Shown here: positions 1-7,746 of the stretch, piece after piece
Numbering within the stretch: the stretch's first letter is position 1
Layout: each line of letters starts with the position of its first letter
Assembly (NCBI GenBank): GCA_964345105.1
Contig: CAYFPZ010000023.1
Coordinates: 1 to 15,465 of the forward strand
Direction of reading: 5' to 3'
Origin: DG-33 sp964345105
GTDB taxonomy: Archaea > Hadarchaeota > Hadarchaeia > Hadarchaeales > Hadarchaeaceae
DNA length: 15,465 bases
Made by a program: the position numbers and the translations under genes
Notes under the pieces: model-generated
Told to the model about the DNA's origin: nothing
Database searches by the model: none
The model's input: the letters and a program-made list of their open reading frames with translations, nothing else

Positions 1-581
1 AACCCCACCACGAGTAAAATCATCAGGCCCGCGCCCATGAGGAAGAATTGCAAGATATCGGTTGATACGACCGCTCGGAGACCTCCAAGAAGTGTGTAAA
101 TGATTATCACAAAAGTTGCGATGATCATGCCGAGCGAAGTTGAGATGCCCAACATCGAGTGGGAGAGATAGCCAATTGCTATGATGGATTCTGGGACGAG
201 GCAGTAGAAAATCAACAGGCTAGCGGATAAAACCCTACATCGCTTGTCGAACATGGAGCCGATGGCTTCGGGCATGGTGAATTTTGAAAATTTAGATATT
301 TTTTTTACCAAGAAGATAGCCACAAGCAAAGTGCCAATGTACCAGGGTATGACGAACCAGATAGCACCGAGACCAACTAGGTAAGCAAACCCAGCTACCC
401 CAATTACGGCAGTTGCACCATAAAACGTCGCAACTGTTGTAGCGGTCATTTGGGGAAAACCAAGCGATCGGCCTGCTATGGTAAATCCACGAAAATTCGT
501 TGTTTTCTTCGAAGCCTTGACCCCAATGATGATCAGCACGGCTATATATCCGATGAAGATGGATAAGTCAAGCACTTCCAT
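1..581 (-). CDS. Sodium:solute symporter family (SSSF) transporter, partial (C-terminus beyond window)
   Basis: This frame is open from an ATG at 581 down to the window edge, giving the first 193 residues of a membrane protein. It is hydrophobic in blocks: a first helix at about 6-21, helices at about 43-92, and more at 117-137 and 143-164. Residues 166-178 (GGLRAVVSTDILQ) match the SSSF signature GG-x-x-A-V-x-x-T-D-x-x-Q that follows TM5. The segment GRSLGFPQMTATTVATFYG (37-55) is the usual TM2 entry. The start is supported by GGTGAT a few bases upstream, an exact match to the archaeal anti-SD core. Family members import solutes such as amino acids, sugars, pantothenate or carboxylates with Na+. 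The substrate cannot be read from this part. The gene is divergent from mtd with 79 bp between starts, which hints at, but does not prove, a link with C1 metabolism. Confidence 0.88.
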   Translation of the reverse strand, partial: MEVLDLSIFIGYIAVLIIIGVKASKKTTNFRGFTIAGRSLGFPQMTATTVATFYGATAVIGVAGFAYLVGLGAIWFVIPWYIGTLLVAIFLVKKISKFSKFTMPEAIGSMFDKRCRVLSASLLIFYCLVPESIIAIGYLSHSMLGISTSLGMIIATFVIIIYTLLGGLRAVVSTDILQFFLMGAGLMILLVVG

Positions 582-611
582 GGGATCACCTTCCGCTGGA
601 TTTATGCGGGC

Positions 612-624
612 AAATTTATTTAAT
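612..624 (+). promoter_or_regulatory. Putative TATA-like promoter element for mtd
   Basis: An AT-rich stretch (AAATTTATTTAAT) lies about 40 bp before the mtd ATG, a usual distance for an archaeal TATA box with a short leader. It is nearly symmetric, so it may also serve the divergent symporter gene about 35 bp away on the other strand. The call rests on composition and position only. Confidence 0.4.
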
Positions 625-660
625 TACCCCTTGTTATTATGAAGATTGGGGGCTAATCTG

Positions 661-1494
661 ATGGCTAAAATAGTGAGGGTAGGATTAGTTAAGATGGGCA
701 ACCTCGGCACTTCTGCTATGTTGGACCTGATGCTCGATGAGCGGGCGGAAAGAGAGGGCATCGACTTCAGGGTTGTGGCATCTGGACCGAAAATAACCGA
801 GGAGGACTGTGAAGGGGTTTCTGAGAAAATTCTTGACTTTAATCCCGAACTGATTATAGCGATAAGTCCAAATCCCGCCATTCCGGGACCTTCGAAGGCT
901 AGAGAAATCCTAAAGAAATCCGGCAAACCCTGCATAATCATCGGTGATGCCCCAGGGGCCAAGATTGCCGGGGAACTCGAGAAGACAGGCTTTGGCTACA
1001 TATTCATCGAGGCAGACTCCATGCTTGGCGCACGAATGGAATTTCTCGATCCCGTCGAGATGTCGCTCTTTAATGCGGATGTAATCAAGGTTCTTTCAAT
1101 AACTGGCGCTTTACGAGTTGTTTTTGAGGAGATTGATAAAGCAATCGAGGGCGTGAAGTCTGGCAAGTCCTATTTGCCAAAGATAATCGTCGATCGCGAT
1201 AAAGCTGTAGGCGCCGCCAAATTTGAAAATCCCTATGCGCGTGCGAAGGCCATGGCGGCTTTTGAGATAGCGAAGAAAGTTGCAGATGTAAGCGTTGAAG
1301 GCTGTTTCAGGGTCAAGGAGAAGGAGAGATACGTACCGATCGTGGCAGCTGCTCATGAGATGATGAGGACGGCCGCAAAGTTATGTGACGAAGCTCGCGA
1401 AATAGAAAAAAGCGAAGACTCGGTGTTAAGGAGGCCGCATGGAAGAAAAGGCGAACTCCTTTCGAAAAGAAAGCTTATGGAAAACGAGAAGTGA
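661..1494 (+). CDS. mtd: F420-dependent methylenetetrahydromethanopterin dehydrogenase (Mtd)
   Basis: Mtd reversibly reduces methenyl-H4MPT to methylene-H4MPT with F420H2 in the cytoplasm. The 277-residue product has the family length and typical Mtd features: the N-terminus AKIVRVGLVKMGNLGTS, the segment ISPNPAIPGPSKARE, IIGDAPG, and the late RRPHG motif near the C-terminus. I chose the ATG at 661 because Mtd proteins begin with this M-A/V-K-x-V-x-V-G pattern and GGGGG (648-652) lies 8 bases upstream. A TTG at 646 would add five residues and lose that SD. Mtd is first in a plus-strand unit with the COG1665 gene and is encoded apart from the large minus-strand C1 operon, so it may be regulated separately. 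Its presence implies that the host makes F420. Confidence 0.97.
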   Translation: MAKIVRVGLVKMGNLGTSAMLDLMLDERAEREGIDFRVVASGPKITEEDCEGVSEKILDFNPELIIAISPNPAIPGPSKAREILKKSGKPCIIIGDAPGAKIAGELEKTGFGYIFIEADSMLGARMEFLDPVEMSLFNADVIKVLSITGALRVVFEEIDKAIEGVKSGKSYLPKIIVDRDKAVGAAKFENPYARAKAMAAFEIAKKVADVSVEGCFRVKEKERYVPIVAAAHEMMRTAAKLCDEAREIEKSEDSVLRRPHGRKGELLSKRKLMENEK

Positions 1495-1567
1495 CACTCC
1501 CCGGCACTATTGTGGGGATTCTTGGACGCTCATTAATAGAGGGGCACCAAAATTGTTTGGAATAGAG

Positions 1568-2596
1568 ATGAAAGTAAAACCGCTGGAAGGTGACATGGTA
1601 GAAACGGTGAATGGTGTTATTTTTGATGTTAGAGGGCATACCCATCCGCCCGGAAGGGTCATTGCTTATCCCAAGTACGTGCCGGATTTGAGGGGAAACC
1701 TGAGACGTGGCAAAACCACTTTTCAAAGGGTCCGCACCTTTCAGAATCTACATGATGCAATTGAGCAGTTGGATTCAAAGTATTTGGTCTACGATCCTGT
1801 CTTCGGCGAAAAATTATGCGAAGTTCCGGAGGAAGATATAAAATATCACTACAGGCCTAGCGACCGCCTGTCAGAGCTGCGACGTAAAAAGGAGCTGGAC
1901 AAAGTCGAGAAGGTGGCGCTTTCCTTTCTTCAACTCATGAAAACGGAAGCCAAAGTTCCGTGGAACAAGCTAGGAATTTCTGGATCAATACTTGCGAAGC
2001 TCCACACAATCTCGTCTGACATTGATCCCGTCATTTATGGGTCGAAGAACTGTCGCCGAGTATACGCAAGTATAGAGCGGTTGTTGGAGAATGGGGAAAG
2101 GGGATTAGCGAAGGTGAAAGAGGGAGAGAAGAAGGGAGATTATAAAGAAGAAATCCGTTCCAGAGAGGTGGATAGATCTGCAGTATCATATGAAGATTAC
2201 ATGCGCGTGGAAAGAAGGAAAATCTTCGTGGGGCGGTTTGGCGGTCGGAAGTACTCCATAAAATTCGTCAAGGATTGGAATGAGGTGGAGAGCACATATG
2301 GTATGGTCAAGTGTACTCCAAAAGGATATGTCAAAATAAAAGCCGAAATCGAGGACGATACGGATGCAATTTTCATGCCTTCTTTCTATAAAATCTGCAA
2401 CGTCGAGCTCTTAGAGGGACCGGCCTTTGAGCCAGTAGAGATATTATCAGTTCACTTAAGATTTTGTGAACAGGCAAAAAAGGGGGAAACCATCATCGCT
2501 CGGGGAAAGCTCGAACTCGTACAGCGGAGAAGTGGGGATAAATATCATAGGCTCGTCCTCGGGAACGAGGCTTCAGACTATATGATTTTGGCTTGA
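1568..2596 (+). CDS. Predicted archaeal nucleotidyltransferase-like protein (COG1665 type)
   Basis: The 342-residue product resembles the archaeal COG1665 predicted nucleotidyltransferases. Visible hallmarks are an N-terminal block (VNGVIFDVRGHTHPPGRVIAYPKYVPD) with HPPG and R-V-I-A-Y-P-K-Y, shown here only in part for motif reading, then GISGSILAKLH followed by SSDIDPVIYGSKN. The last two form a Pol-beta-type G-S-x(n)-D-x-D-like signature. The substrate is unknown. The start is uncertain. ATG 1568 is used here. A TTG at 1553 is preceded by AGAGGGG at 1538-1544 with 8-base spacing and may be the true start. An ATG at 1439 would overlap mtd by 56 bp and add a tail unlike the family. The gene follows mtd closely on the same strand and is probably cotranscribed. 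A role in cofactor chemistry is inference only. Confidence 0.8.
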   Translation: MKVKPLEGDMVETVNGVIFDVRGHTHPPGRVIAYPKYVPDLRGNLRRGKTTFQRVRTFQNLHDAIEQLDSKYLVYDPVFGEKLCEVPEEDIKYHYRPSDRLSELRRKKELDKVEKVALSFLQLMKTEAKVPWNKLGISGSILAKLHTISSDIDPVIYGSKNCRRVYASIERLLENGERGLAKVKEGEKKGDYKEEIRSREVDRSAVSYEDYMRVERRKIFVGRFGGRKYSIKFVKDWNEVESTYGMVKCTPKGYVKIKAEIEDDTDAIFMPSFYKICNVELLEGPAFEPVEILSVHLRFCEQAKKGETIIARGKLELVQRRSGDKYHRLVLGNEASDYMILA

Positions 2597-2603
2597 AGTG
2601 TCA

Positions 2604-2629
2604 AAGGTCTCCAAAAATAAGATTAAAAT
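2604..2629 (-). terminator. Possible T-rich terminator of the C1 operon
   Basis: The 33-bp gap between two convergent stop codons carries, on the minus strand just past the last operon gene, runs of four and five T (opposite A runs at 2625-2628 and 2613-2617). Archaeal termination often uses such T tracts. The runs are short, so the call is weak. Confidence 0.35.
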
Positions 2630-3496
2630 TCAACGAGTTAAAACGTAATCGATTATCCGTTTGGCTATGCTTACTTTTGTTGTGGATTGAAGACCTTTCC
2701 ACCCAGGGATGGCATTAACCTCAGTAATAAAGAACTCATCATCCCGTTCAACGATGTCCACTCCGGCGTACTCGCATCTCAAGATTTTTGCCGACTTTAT
2801 CGATGCCTCTTCTAGCTCTCCGCGTAACTCACATGGCTCGACTTTCGCTCCCTTTGAAACGTTAGTCTTCCAGCCTTCGCCGACTCTCTTCATTGCCGCT
2901 ATAACTTCATCCCCGAGGATAAAGGCCCTTATATCCTCGTTGCGATGGGAAATGAACTCTTGAACGTAATACACGTATCTTCCAAATTCTAGAGCCGTAA
3001 AAACTCTATATGCTAGGTCCCGATCGTTCACCCGTACCATCCCCGCACCCAAGGAGCCGAAGAGGGGCTTGACTATCACGTCCTTGAACTCCTCGAAGGC
3101 CTTCATGGCATCTCCATGCTTTTCGGTAACGATGGTCTTGGGGGTCGGAATTCCAGCATCTTCCAACAAGGAGCACGTATAAAACTTATCCGCACATCGC
3201 TCGATGGCGATTGCGGGATTCAGTACCTTCACCCCCAAATTCTCCAGCCTGTGAAGCGCATCCATTCTGAATACCAGTTGTTCCGCTGATCCTTTCGGCA
3301 CCCATCTGACAATTAATGAGTCGAACTCCTCAAGATTTTGGCCATAACACGAGACGCGTGGCTTTCCGCCCAACTTTGCAACTAGATAAGAAAGGGGAAA
3401 GGTAAAACAATTGATTTCCCTGCTTTCTATTTCTTTCTTTAACTGCTCGACGTTCCAGTCATTTCTACCTGAGGTGAAAATCCCGATCTTCTTCAC
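2630..3496 (-). CDS. mptN: RimK-type ATP-grasp ligase, H4MPT:alpha-L-glutamate ligase-like (MptN/Orf5 family)
   Basis: This is a 288-residue ATP-grasp protein, close to the length of MptN (about 290). It probably adds L-glutamate to the H4MPT side chain, ATP-dependently, to give a sarcinapterin-type cofactor. Visible motifs are an N-terminal Rossmann-like pre-ATP-grasp region (1-95), IVKPLFGSLGAGMVRV (141-156, ATP-binding strand and glycine loop), DIRAFILGDEVIAAMKR (188-204), GWKTNVSKGAK, and the metal-binding end FFITEVNAIPGWKGLQ. The GTG start at 3496 overlaps the mch stop as GTGA, indicating translational coupling. It is the last gene of the seven-gene operon. Methylofuran- or methanofuran-glutamate ligases belong to the same superfamily, so the acceptor could instead be a methanofuran. 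The family call is firm and the acceptor is inferred from context. Confidence 0.82.
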   Translation of the reverse strand: MKKIGIFTSGRNDWNVEQLKKEIESREINCFTFPLSYLVAKLGGKPRVSCYGQNLEEFDSLIVRWVPKGSAEQLVFRMDALHRLENLGVKVLNPAIAIERCADKFYTCSLLEDAGIPTPKTIVTEKHGDAMKAFEEFKDVIVKPLFGSLGAGMVRVNDRDLAYRVFTALEFGRYVYYVQEFISHRNEDIRAFILGDEVIAAMKRVGEGWKTNVSKGAKVEPCELRGELEEASIKSAKILRCEYAGVDIVERDDEFFITEVNAIPGWKGLQSTTKVSIAKRIIDYVLTR

Positions 3497-4434
3497 ACGA
3501 ACGCACCCAGTGATTTCGCCAGCACTTCCTCGTCAACGCTTCCGGCATGAAAAACTCTTCCTGTCCTCAGGTTGTTTATCGCTACTTCGGCGGGGGAGAA
3601 GAGTTTTGGATCGATCTTGAAGAAGTCCCTATCATATTTCTCGAAGAGTTCAAGGAATGGCAGGCCGTAGTCCTTGGAGGCGCGTGAGGGAACATCATCG
3701 ATCACCTTCTCAACCTCTGAGTCGTCAGCATCCACGAAGTACATCGTCCTCCCACCGTAGAGCACGCAGTCGTTGGTTTTTCCCATCGCTTCTAGATCGT
3801 TTTTTGCCACTGGTGCTATGGGAGCACTCCCGCTCCCGCAGACTATCTTGCCTATGTCGAACCCGACCTCATGTAGCTTGTGCACGCCCGTTTCCACAAT
3901 CCTCGCTGATATCTGGATGCTTCCAACGATGCTTGCAGTCGGGGCAGCTAGGATGTAGAGACTATTGGGCCTCACCTTGCATTTTTTGGCGATGAAATCC
4001 GCTACCTTTTCGTTTGGTATTTTTCTTGTCTCGAGCACGATGACAGCTTTCTCACAATTATCTTCATATTTCAGTTCTCGGAATAGTTTTTCCTCCACCC
4101 TCGCCAGTGCCCTCGCGGGACCCGAACCCATCGCGAAGTAATCCTCAACTTTTATCGCCCACCCAGCAAACTGAGAAGCCATGCACGATATCGCGGGATG
4201 ATTCACGTTCACATGGACATAGGGCCTTTCTTCCATACAAAGACCAACGCCACCAAGGCCCCCTAGACACACCTCAGAGAAAAGTTTGCCAGCTTTAAGG
4301 CTCCCCTGCGCATTGATTCCAGCGTCAATTACTACGGCTCCATTTTTTAGTTTGAGGACTTTAACCCCTAGTTCTTCCTCACCTTGAATCATCGCATCTG
4401 CTATTTTTGAAGCCCTTTCGTTCACGCTTATCAT
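3493..4434 (-). CDS. mch: Methenyltetrahydromethanopterin cyclohydrolase (Mch)
   Basis: Mch interconverts 5-formyl-H4MPT and methenyl-H4MPT in the cytoplasm, the step between Ftr and Mtd. The 313-residue product matches family length. It has the typical ISVNERASKIADAMI start, the GVGLCMEERPYVHVNVNHP strand region, GWAIKVEDYFAMGSGPARAL in the centre (a hallmark of the family), and CGSGSAPIAPVAKND, with YGGRTMYFVD further on. The ATG at 4434 overlaps the fwdC stop codon by 4 bp (ATGA) and is preceded by GGAGGCG inside the end of fwdC, five bases upstream, which fixes the start. Its own stop overlaps the GTG of the downstream RimK-type ligase gene. Confidence 0.97.
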   Translation of the reverse strand: MISVNERASKIADAMIQGEEELGVKVLKLKNGAVVIDAGINAQGSLKAGKLFSEVCLGGLGGVGLCMEERPYVHVNVNHPAISCMASQFAGWAIKVEDYFAMGSGPARALARVEEKLFRELKYEDNCEKAVIVLETRKIPNEKVADFIAKKCKVRPNSLYILAAPTASIVGSIQISARIVETGVHKLHEVGFDIGKIVCGSGSAPIAPVAKNDLEAMGKTNDCVLYGGRTMYFVDADDSEVEKVIDDVPSRASKDYGLPFLELFEKYDRDFFKIDPKLFSPAEVAINNLRTGRVFHAGSVDEEVLAKSLGAFV

Positions 4435-5252
4435 GTCGCGCCTCCTTTCCAGACCAGTATCTCTCCCTTTCCTAGAGCGGCAATATCCCCGTTATACTTA
4501 TCGTAGAAACTCTCGATGTGTTCTTTTTTAATAGGTAAACCATATTTTTTCAATCTTTTTAGAAAGGCTCTGATGAAAGTCGGTTTGTATGTGCAGCTAT
4601 ATCTGAAGGTCGGAAGTAACTTCGGGAGATTGAAGGCTATGATGGTTCCCCTATCCATCCCGGCTCCAGCGCTCTCCCCGATATCGCTGAAGCAAACGAT
4701 CGATCCACCCGTCATGAGTGCACCGGCTAAGGTCCCTAGCTTGCCCTTGATGACGATCGCACCCCTCCTCATCAGTTCTCCGACCTCGCGTCCAGCATCG
4801 CCTTCAATTATAATAATTCCGCCCTTCATTCCGACTTTAGAACCCCGGTAACCCGAACCAACGAGGTTTCGAGCGTTCCCCTCGACCCTTATCAACCCCC
4901 CTTTCATCTCGGCCCCGAGCCAATCCCCAACGCTTCCGTGAACGATTATCTCTCCTCCTTGCATCTCTCGACCAAGGTGCATTCCAGCACTTCCCTCGAT
5001 TACCAACTTGCCTTTGCTCATCCCTGCTCCAATATGCTTGACCGCGCTGACATCGCCAGTGATAACTATCTCCTCCGTGCCCTCCGATGCCTGTTCGATA
5101 TTGAAGACATCAGCCAATCTCTTCTTTTTATTTCCCCACAACAGCTCGAGACTTTTTAACTCCTCAACAGACTTACCCGAAAATACATCGGGCGAGATGC
5201 ATTCGGCCTCAACCGGCACCTTGAATTCGACTTTTGGTTTGAGGATGATCAT
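4431..5252 (-). CDS. fwdC: Formylmethanofuran dehydrogenase subunit C (FwdC/FmdC)
   Basis: This is the structural beta-helix subunit of formylmethanofuran dehydrogenase (homologous to bacterial FhcC), related to the C-terminal domain of glutamate synthase. The product has 273 residues. Residues about 60-207 form a run of roughly seven coils, each 18-24 residues long, with a recurring pattern I-x-x-G-x-x-x-x-x-x-G-x-x-M-x-x-G-x-I; examples are GAGMSKGKLVIEGSAG, GAEMKGGLIRVEGNA and GALMTGGSIVCFSDIG. The C-terminal 65 residues are a non-repeat helical and strand cap. The ATG at 5252 overlaps the ftr stop as ATGA. In the known enzyme this subunit bridges FwdA and FwdB/D. Its place directly after ftr is the order seen in bacterial fhc clusters. 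Confidence 0.95.
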   Translation of the reverse strand: MIILKPKVEFKVPVEAECISPDVFSGKSVEELKSLELLWGNKKKRLADVFNIEQASEGTEEIVITGDVSAVKHIGAGMSKGKLVIEGSAGMHLGREMQGGEIIVHGSVGDWLGAEMKGGLIRVEGNARNLVGSGYRGSKVGMKGGIIIIEGDAGREVGELMRRGAIVIKGKLGTLAGALMTGGSIVCFSDIGESAGAGMDRGTIIAFNLPKLLPTFRYSCTYKPTFIRAFLKRLKKYGLPIKKEHIESFYDKYNGDIAALGKGEILVWKGGAT

Positions 5253-6148
5253 CGGCTGCCCTCGAAGAGTTTGTGAAGGTAGACCAAGTGTTTGCCCAGC
5301 TTGCCCCCATAGTTTCCGGCGGTTATGAGCTTGATCCCGTCCACACTACAGGTTTTTTCGATTCCCACCTTCGTGGCTTTTTTTACGCTTTCTTCGTCCA
5401 ATCCGTTTATCACTATTTCTAGGACGGAGTTGACATCCTGTGGTATTTTGCTCTCCACTACCGATTTCAGGGTCGGACAATAGGCGATATTCGTCGAAGC
5501 TCTCAGAAACTTGTACTTTGACCCGACCTTGCTGCCGCTCCTCACCACACCACCAGGGAATGGGGTTATCACGTTTTTAATTTTCTTTATAGCTTCGACT
5601 GCTTTCTCCGCAGCCTCAAGTACGCAGTCGGCATCTCTCCCCAAGATTAGGAAGTTTCCCCCTCCCACGGCTTTTCGGACTTTGAACTTCTCCTCGACTA
5701 GGAATTCGCCCTCCATGACGGGGATTCTCCAAAACCTCCTACCGTCGATTCGCTTGGCAATTTGATAGCCGTCCCCGAAAAATCTCAACTTCCCCCCGAT
5801 GTTTATTTCCTCCTCCCCTTCCTCCAAGTTGTTGAAGCAAGCCGATGTAGGACAAGTCATTATGCATTGACCAACCCTTCGCATGAGCTGGTCCTCGAGA
5901 GCCTTTTTTGACATGGCTAAAACTAGGATGTTCACCCCGGGTCTTCCATCTGGGGTTTCTTTGGCCCTCACAAGATTCTCTATCCCCGCTTCAGCCCCAC
6001 ACGCTATGACGGAAGTGGCAAATCCTGTAGTGATGTTCGCAACGTGCAAAGCCCATTTTTTGTTTTTCGCCGTTACCAGCAAGCGTGCCGCTACCATATC
6101 GAAGGCTTCGGCAAATGTATCTTCTATTTCCACTCCGTTTATCTGCAT
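5249..6148 (-). CDS. ftr: Formylmethanofuran:tetrahydromethanopterin formyltransferase (Ftr)
   Basis: Ftr moves the formyl group between formylmethanofuran and N5 of H4MPT. The 299-residue product has the family length and N-terminus (INGVEIEDTFAEAFDM), followed by ATSVIACGAEAGIE, TPDGRPGVNIL, a cysteine-containing segment RVGQCIMTCPTSACFN, and a later glycine-rich block GGGNFLILGRDADC. The ATG at 6148 overlaps the end of fwdA by 10 bp, and GGAGAGATGAT inside fwdA supplies the ribosome site. The stop overlaps the fwdC start. In well-studied methanogens ftr usually lies outside the fwd/fmd operon. Here it sits between A and C, exactly where bacterial FhcD is encoded. Confidence 0.96.
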   Translation of the reverse strand: MQINGVEIEDTFAEAFDMVAARLLVTAKNKKWALHVANITTGFATSVIACGAEAGIENLVRAKETPDGRPGVNILVLAMSKKALEDQLMRRVGQCIMTCPTSACFNNLEEGEEEINIGGKLRFFGDGYQIAKRIDGRRFWRIPVMEGEFLVEEKFKVRKAVGGGNFLILGRDADCVLEAAEKAVEAIKKIKNVITPFPGGVVRSGSKVGSKYKFLRASTNIAYCPTLKSVVESKIPQDVNSVLEIVINGLDEESVKKATKVGIEKTCSVDGIKLITAGNYGGKLGKHLVYLHKLFEGSR

Positions 6149-7746
6149 GGTATCATCTCTCCTCTAGGCAGGTACTCGTCCTGCACGGGGTAGTTTTCTA
6201 AGGCAACCGTGTAGTACTTCGAGAAGGCTTCCCTCATCTCATCGGTCACCTCGCCTCCAGCGTTTACCCAATAAGTTCTCCCTTGGGGTGATTCAACTAT
6301 TTCCCCATCCTTCAACACAATTTTCCCATCCTTGATAACGTATTTAGCCTTCGAGAAAGAGCGCTTTATATCATCATCTCTGAACTCGTAAATTGCTACG
6401 TCGGCATCAGCTCCCACACCTAGGTGTCCCTTTTGCCCAAGTCCTAGGAGCTTGGCAGCGGCTGCCCTCGTTATTATGGCAATTTCGAACAGCGAATATT
6501 CCCTATCTATTCCCCCGAGACCAGTTCTGGATGAAGCGGTGCGGTGGACGGACTGCAGCATCTGGTCGCGCGCCTGCTTGTTCATTAACCAAGAGATGAC
6601 TTCAGGATAGTGATAGAATGGGCCCCCATTGGGGTGATCGGTGGTCATGAAGAACTTCCACGGATCTTTAACTAACAGAGCCATCTCCAACCCGATTGCC
6701 CACTGAACAGCATTAACGGAACTCTTAGCATTGTAAACGTGTGGGACTACCCCAGCGCCCTCCTCCATCTCCACATCTGAATTATACCACTTGTTCCCGG
6801 TCATCTTGTAAAGGCTATGTTGCATTGGACCGTCGGCCGTCATGGTGGTGGCGTCGTCGAATATGACTTGCCCCATGTCACAAGTCACGTTTTCGCGCTG
6901 GTTTATTCGCTTCGCGAGTTCGGCTGCGCCAGAGGCTAAGTTCGCCCAACTGTCCCCGGCGTAGGAGTTAAACTGGATGTGAGTAATGTGAATCCTTTCC
7001 TTGACCGCATTTATCGATTCTGCGGTCGTTTCAAAATTCCCAGGTGTTCCAAGGTTGTTGCAGTGAACGTGGATGGGGTGGGGGAGTTTCAACTCCTCGT
7101 TGACCTTCGCTAGGCCGGTGAGTATTTCTCGGGGGGTTACTTCGTAATTATCGACTCTATCATTGATGCTTTTCACGTTCCTGCCCCACTTCCAGTTCTC
7201 CACTCCACCCGGGTTCACTATTTTTACGACGCACCCCCTTGTCGCCTTTAGGAGCCATGCAACGAAGTTCTTGAGCTTTTCAAGGTCCTTCTCTTTGATG
7301 TATTTCAAGATGAAGTGGTTATTACCCATGAGTGTGTAACACCCCTTGTCCACGATTGGGATGTCGTTTAGCTCCTCGTGTGTGTGTCTCGCGCCTAAGG
7401 GTGGGGCGGCGGCTTCCATCAGGGTCGTGTAACCGAGCTTCACGTACCTATATCCTGTCACAAACGTTGTTGGAACCGTGTACCCGACCCCGCCCCTCGT
7501 GACCCCTGTCCTCGAAACGGGATCCTTCCTGTGATCCTCAGGTCTGAATAACCTCCCGAGGTTAACCTTGGAACCAGCGATGTGGGTGTGGATCTCCACG
7601 CCTCCAGGTAGGACGATTAGCCCGGAGGCATCTATTTCCTTCCCATCAGCTTCTTCGACTATTTTTCCGTCCTTGATGAACAGGTCCTTCTTTTCCCCAT
7701 TTATCCCGTTTAGGGGGTCATAGACGGTGCCGTTCTTGATGATCAA
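6139..7746 (-). CDS. fwdA: Formylmethanofuran dehydrogenase subunit A (FwdA/FmdA), amidohydrolase subunit
   Basis: FwdA is the metal-dependent amidohydrolase-fold subunit that joins formate, made in FwdB, to methanofuran. With the TTG start at 7746 the product has 535 residues. That start matches the family N-terminus (I-I-K-N-G-x-V-x-x-P-L-N-G), overlaps the fwdB stop as TTGA, and has GGTGAAGG just upstream. Opening the frame at 7863 would add 39 unrelated residues overlapping fwdB. Metal-site motifs are intact: HTH (53 and 55), Lys175 in KIVNPGG (position of the carboxylated lysine), HVHCNN (226-231), HITHIQF (253-259) and TTDHPNG (Asp370). By family knowledge these hold a dinuclear zinc centre, so the enzyme should be catalytically competent. 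The C-terminus runs into the ftr start by 10 bp. Confidence 0.96.
   Translation of the reverse strand: MIIKNGTVYDPLNGINGEKKDLFIKDGKIVEEADGKEIDASGLIVLPGGVEIHTHIAGSKVNLGRLFRPEDHRKDPVSRTGVTRGGVGYTVPTTFVTGYRYVKLGYTTLMEAAAPPLGARHTHEELNDIPIVDKGCYTLMGNNHFILKYIKEKDLEKLKNFVAWLLKATRGCVVKIVNPGGVENWKWGRNVKSINDRVDNYEVTPREILTGLAKVNEELKLPHPIHVHCNNLGTPGNFETTAESINAVKERIHITHIQFNSYAGDSWANLASGAAELAKRINQRENVTCDMGQVIFDDATTMTADGPMQHSLYKMTGNKWYNSDVEMEEGAGVVPHVYNAKSSVNAVQWAIGLEMALLVKDPWKFFMTTDHPNGGPFYHYPEVISWLMNKQARDQMLQSVHRTASSRTGLGGIDREYSLFEIAIITRAAAAKLLGLGQKGHLGVGADADVAIYEFRDDDIKRSFSKAKYVIKDGKIVLKDGEIVESPQGRTYWVNAGGEVTDEMREAFSKYYTVALENYPVQDEYLPRGEMIPCR

Noticed and set aside
1439..1567. Upstream ATG for the COG1665 gene inside mtd
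   Set aside because: The added 43 residues would come partly from overlap with mtd and do not resemble the family. ATG 1568 or TTG 1553 fit better.
2557..2570. Hairpin CCTCG-GGAA-CGAGG near the end of the COG1665 gene as a terminator
   Set aside because: It lies inside the coding region, has a five-pair stem only, and no T run follows on the plus strand.
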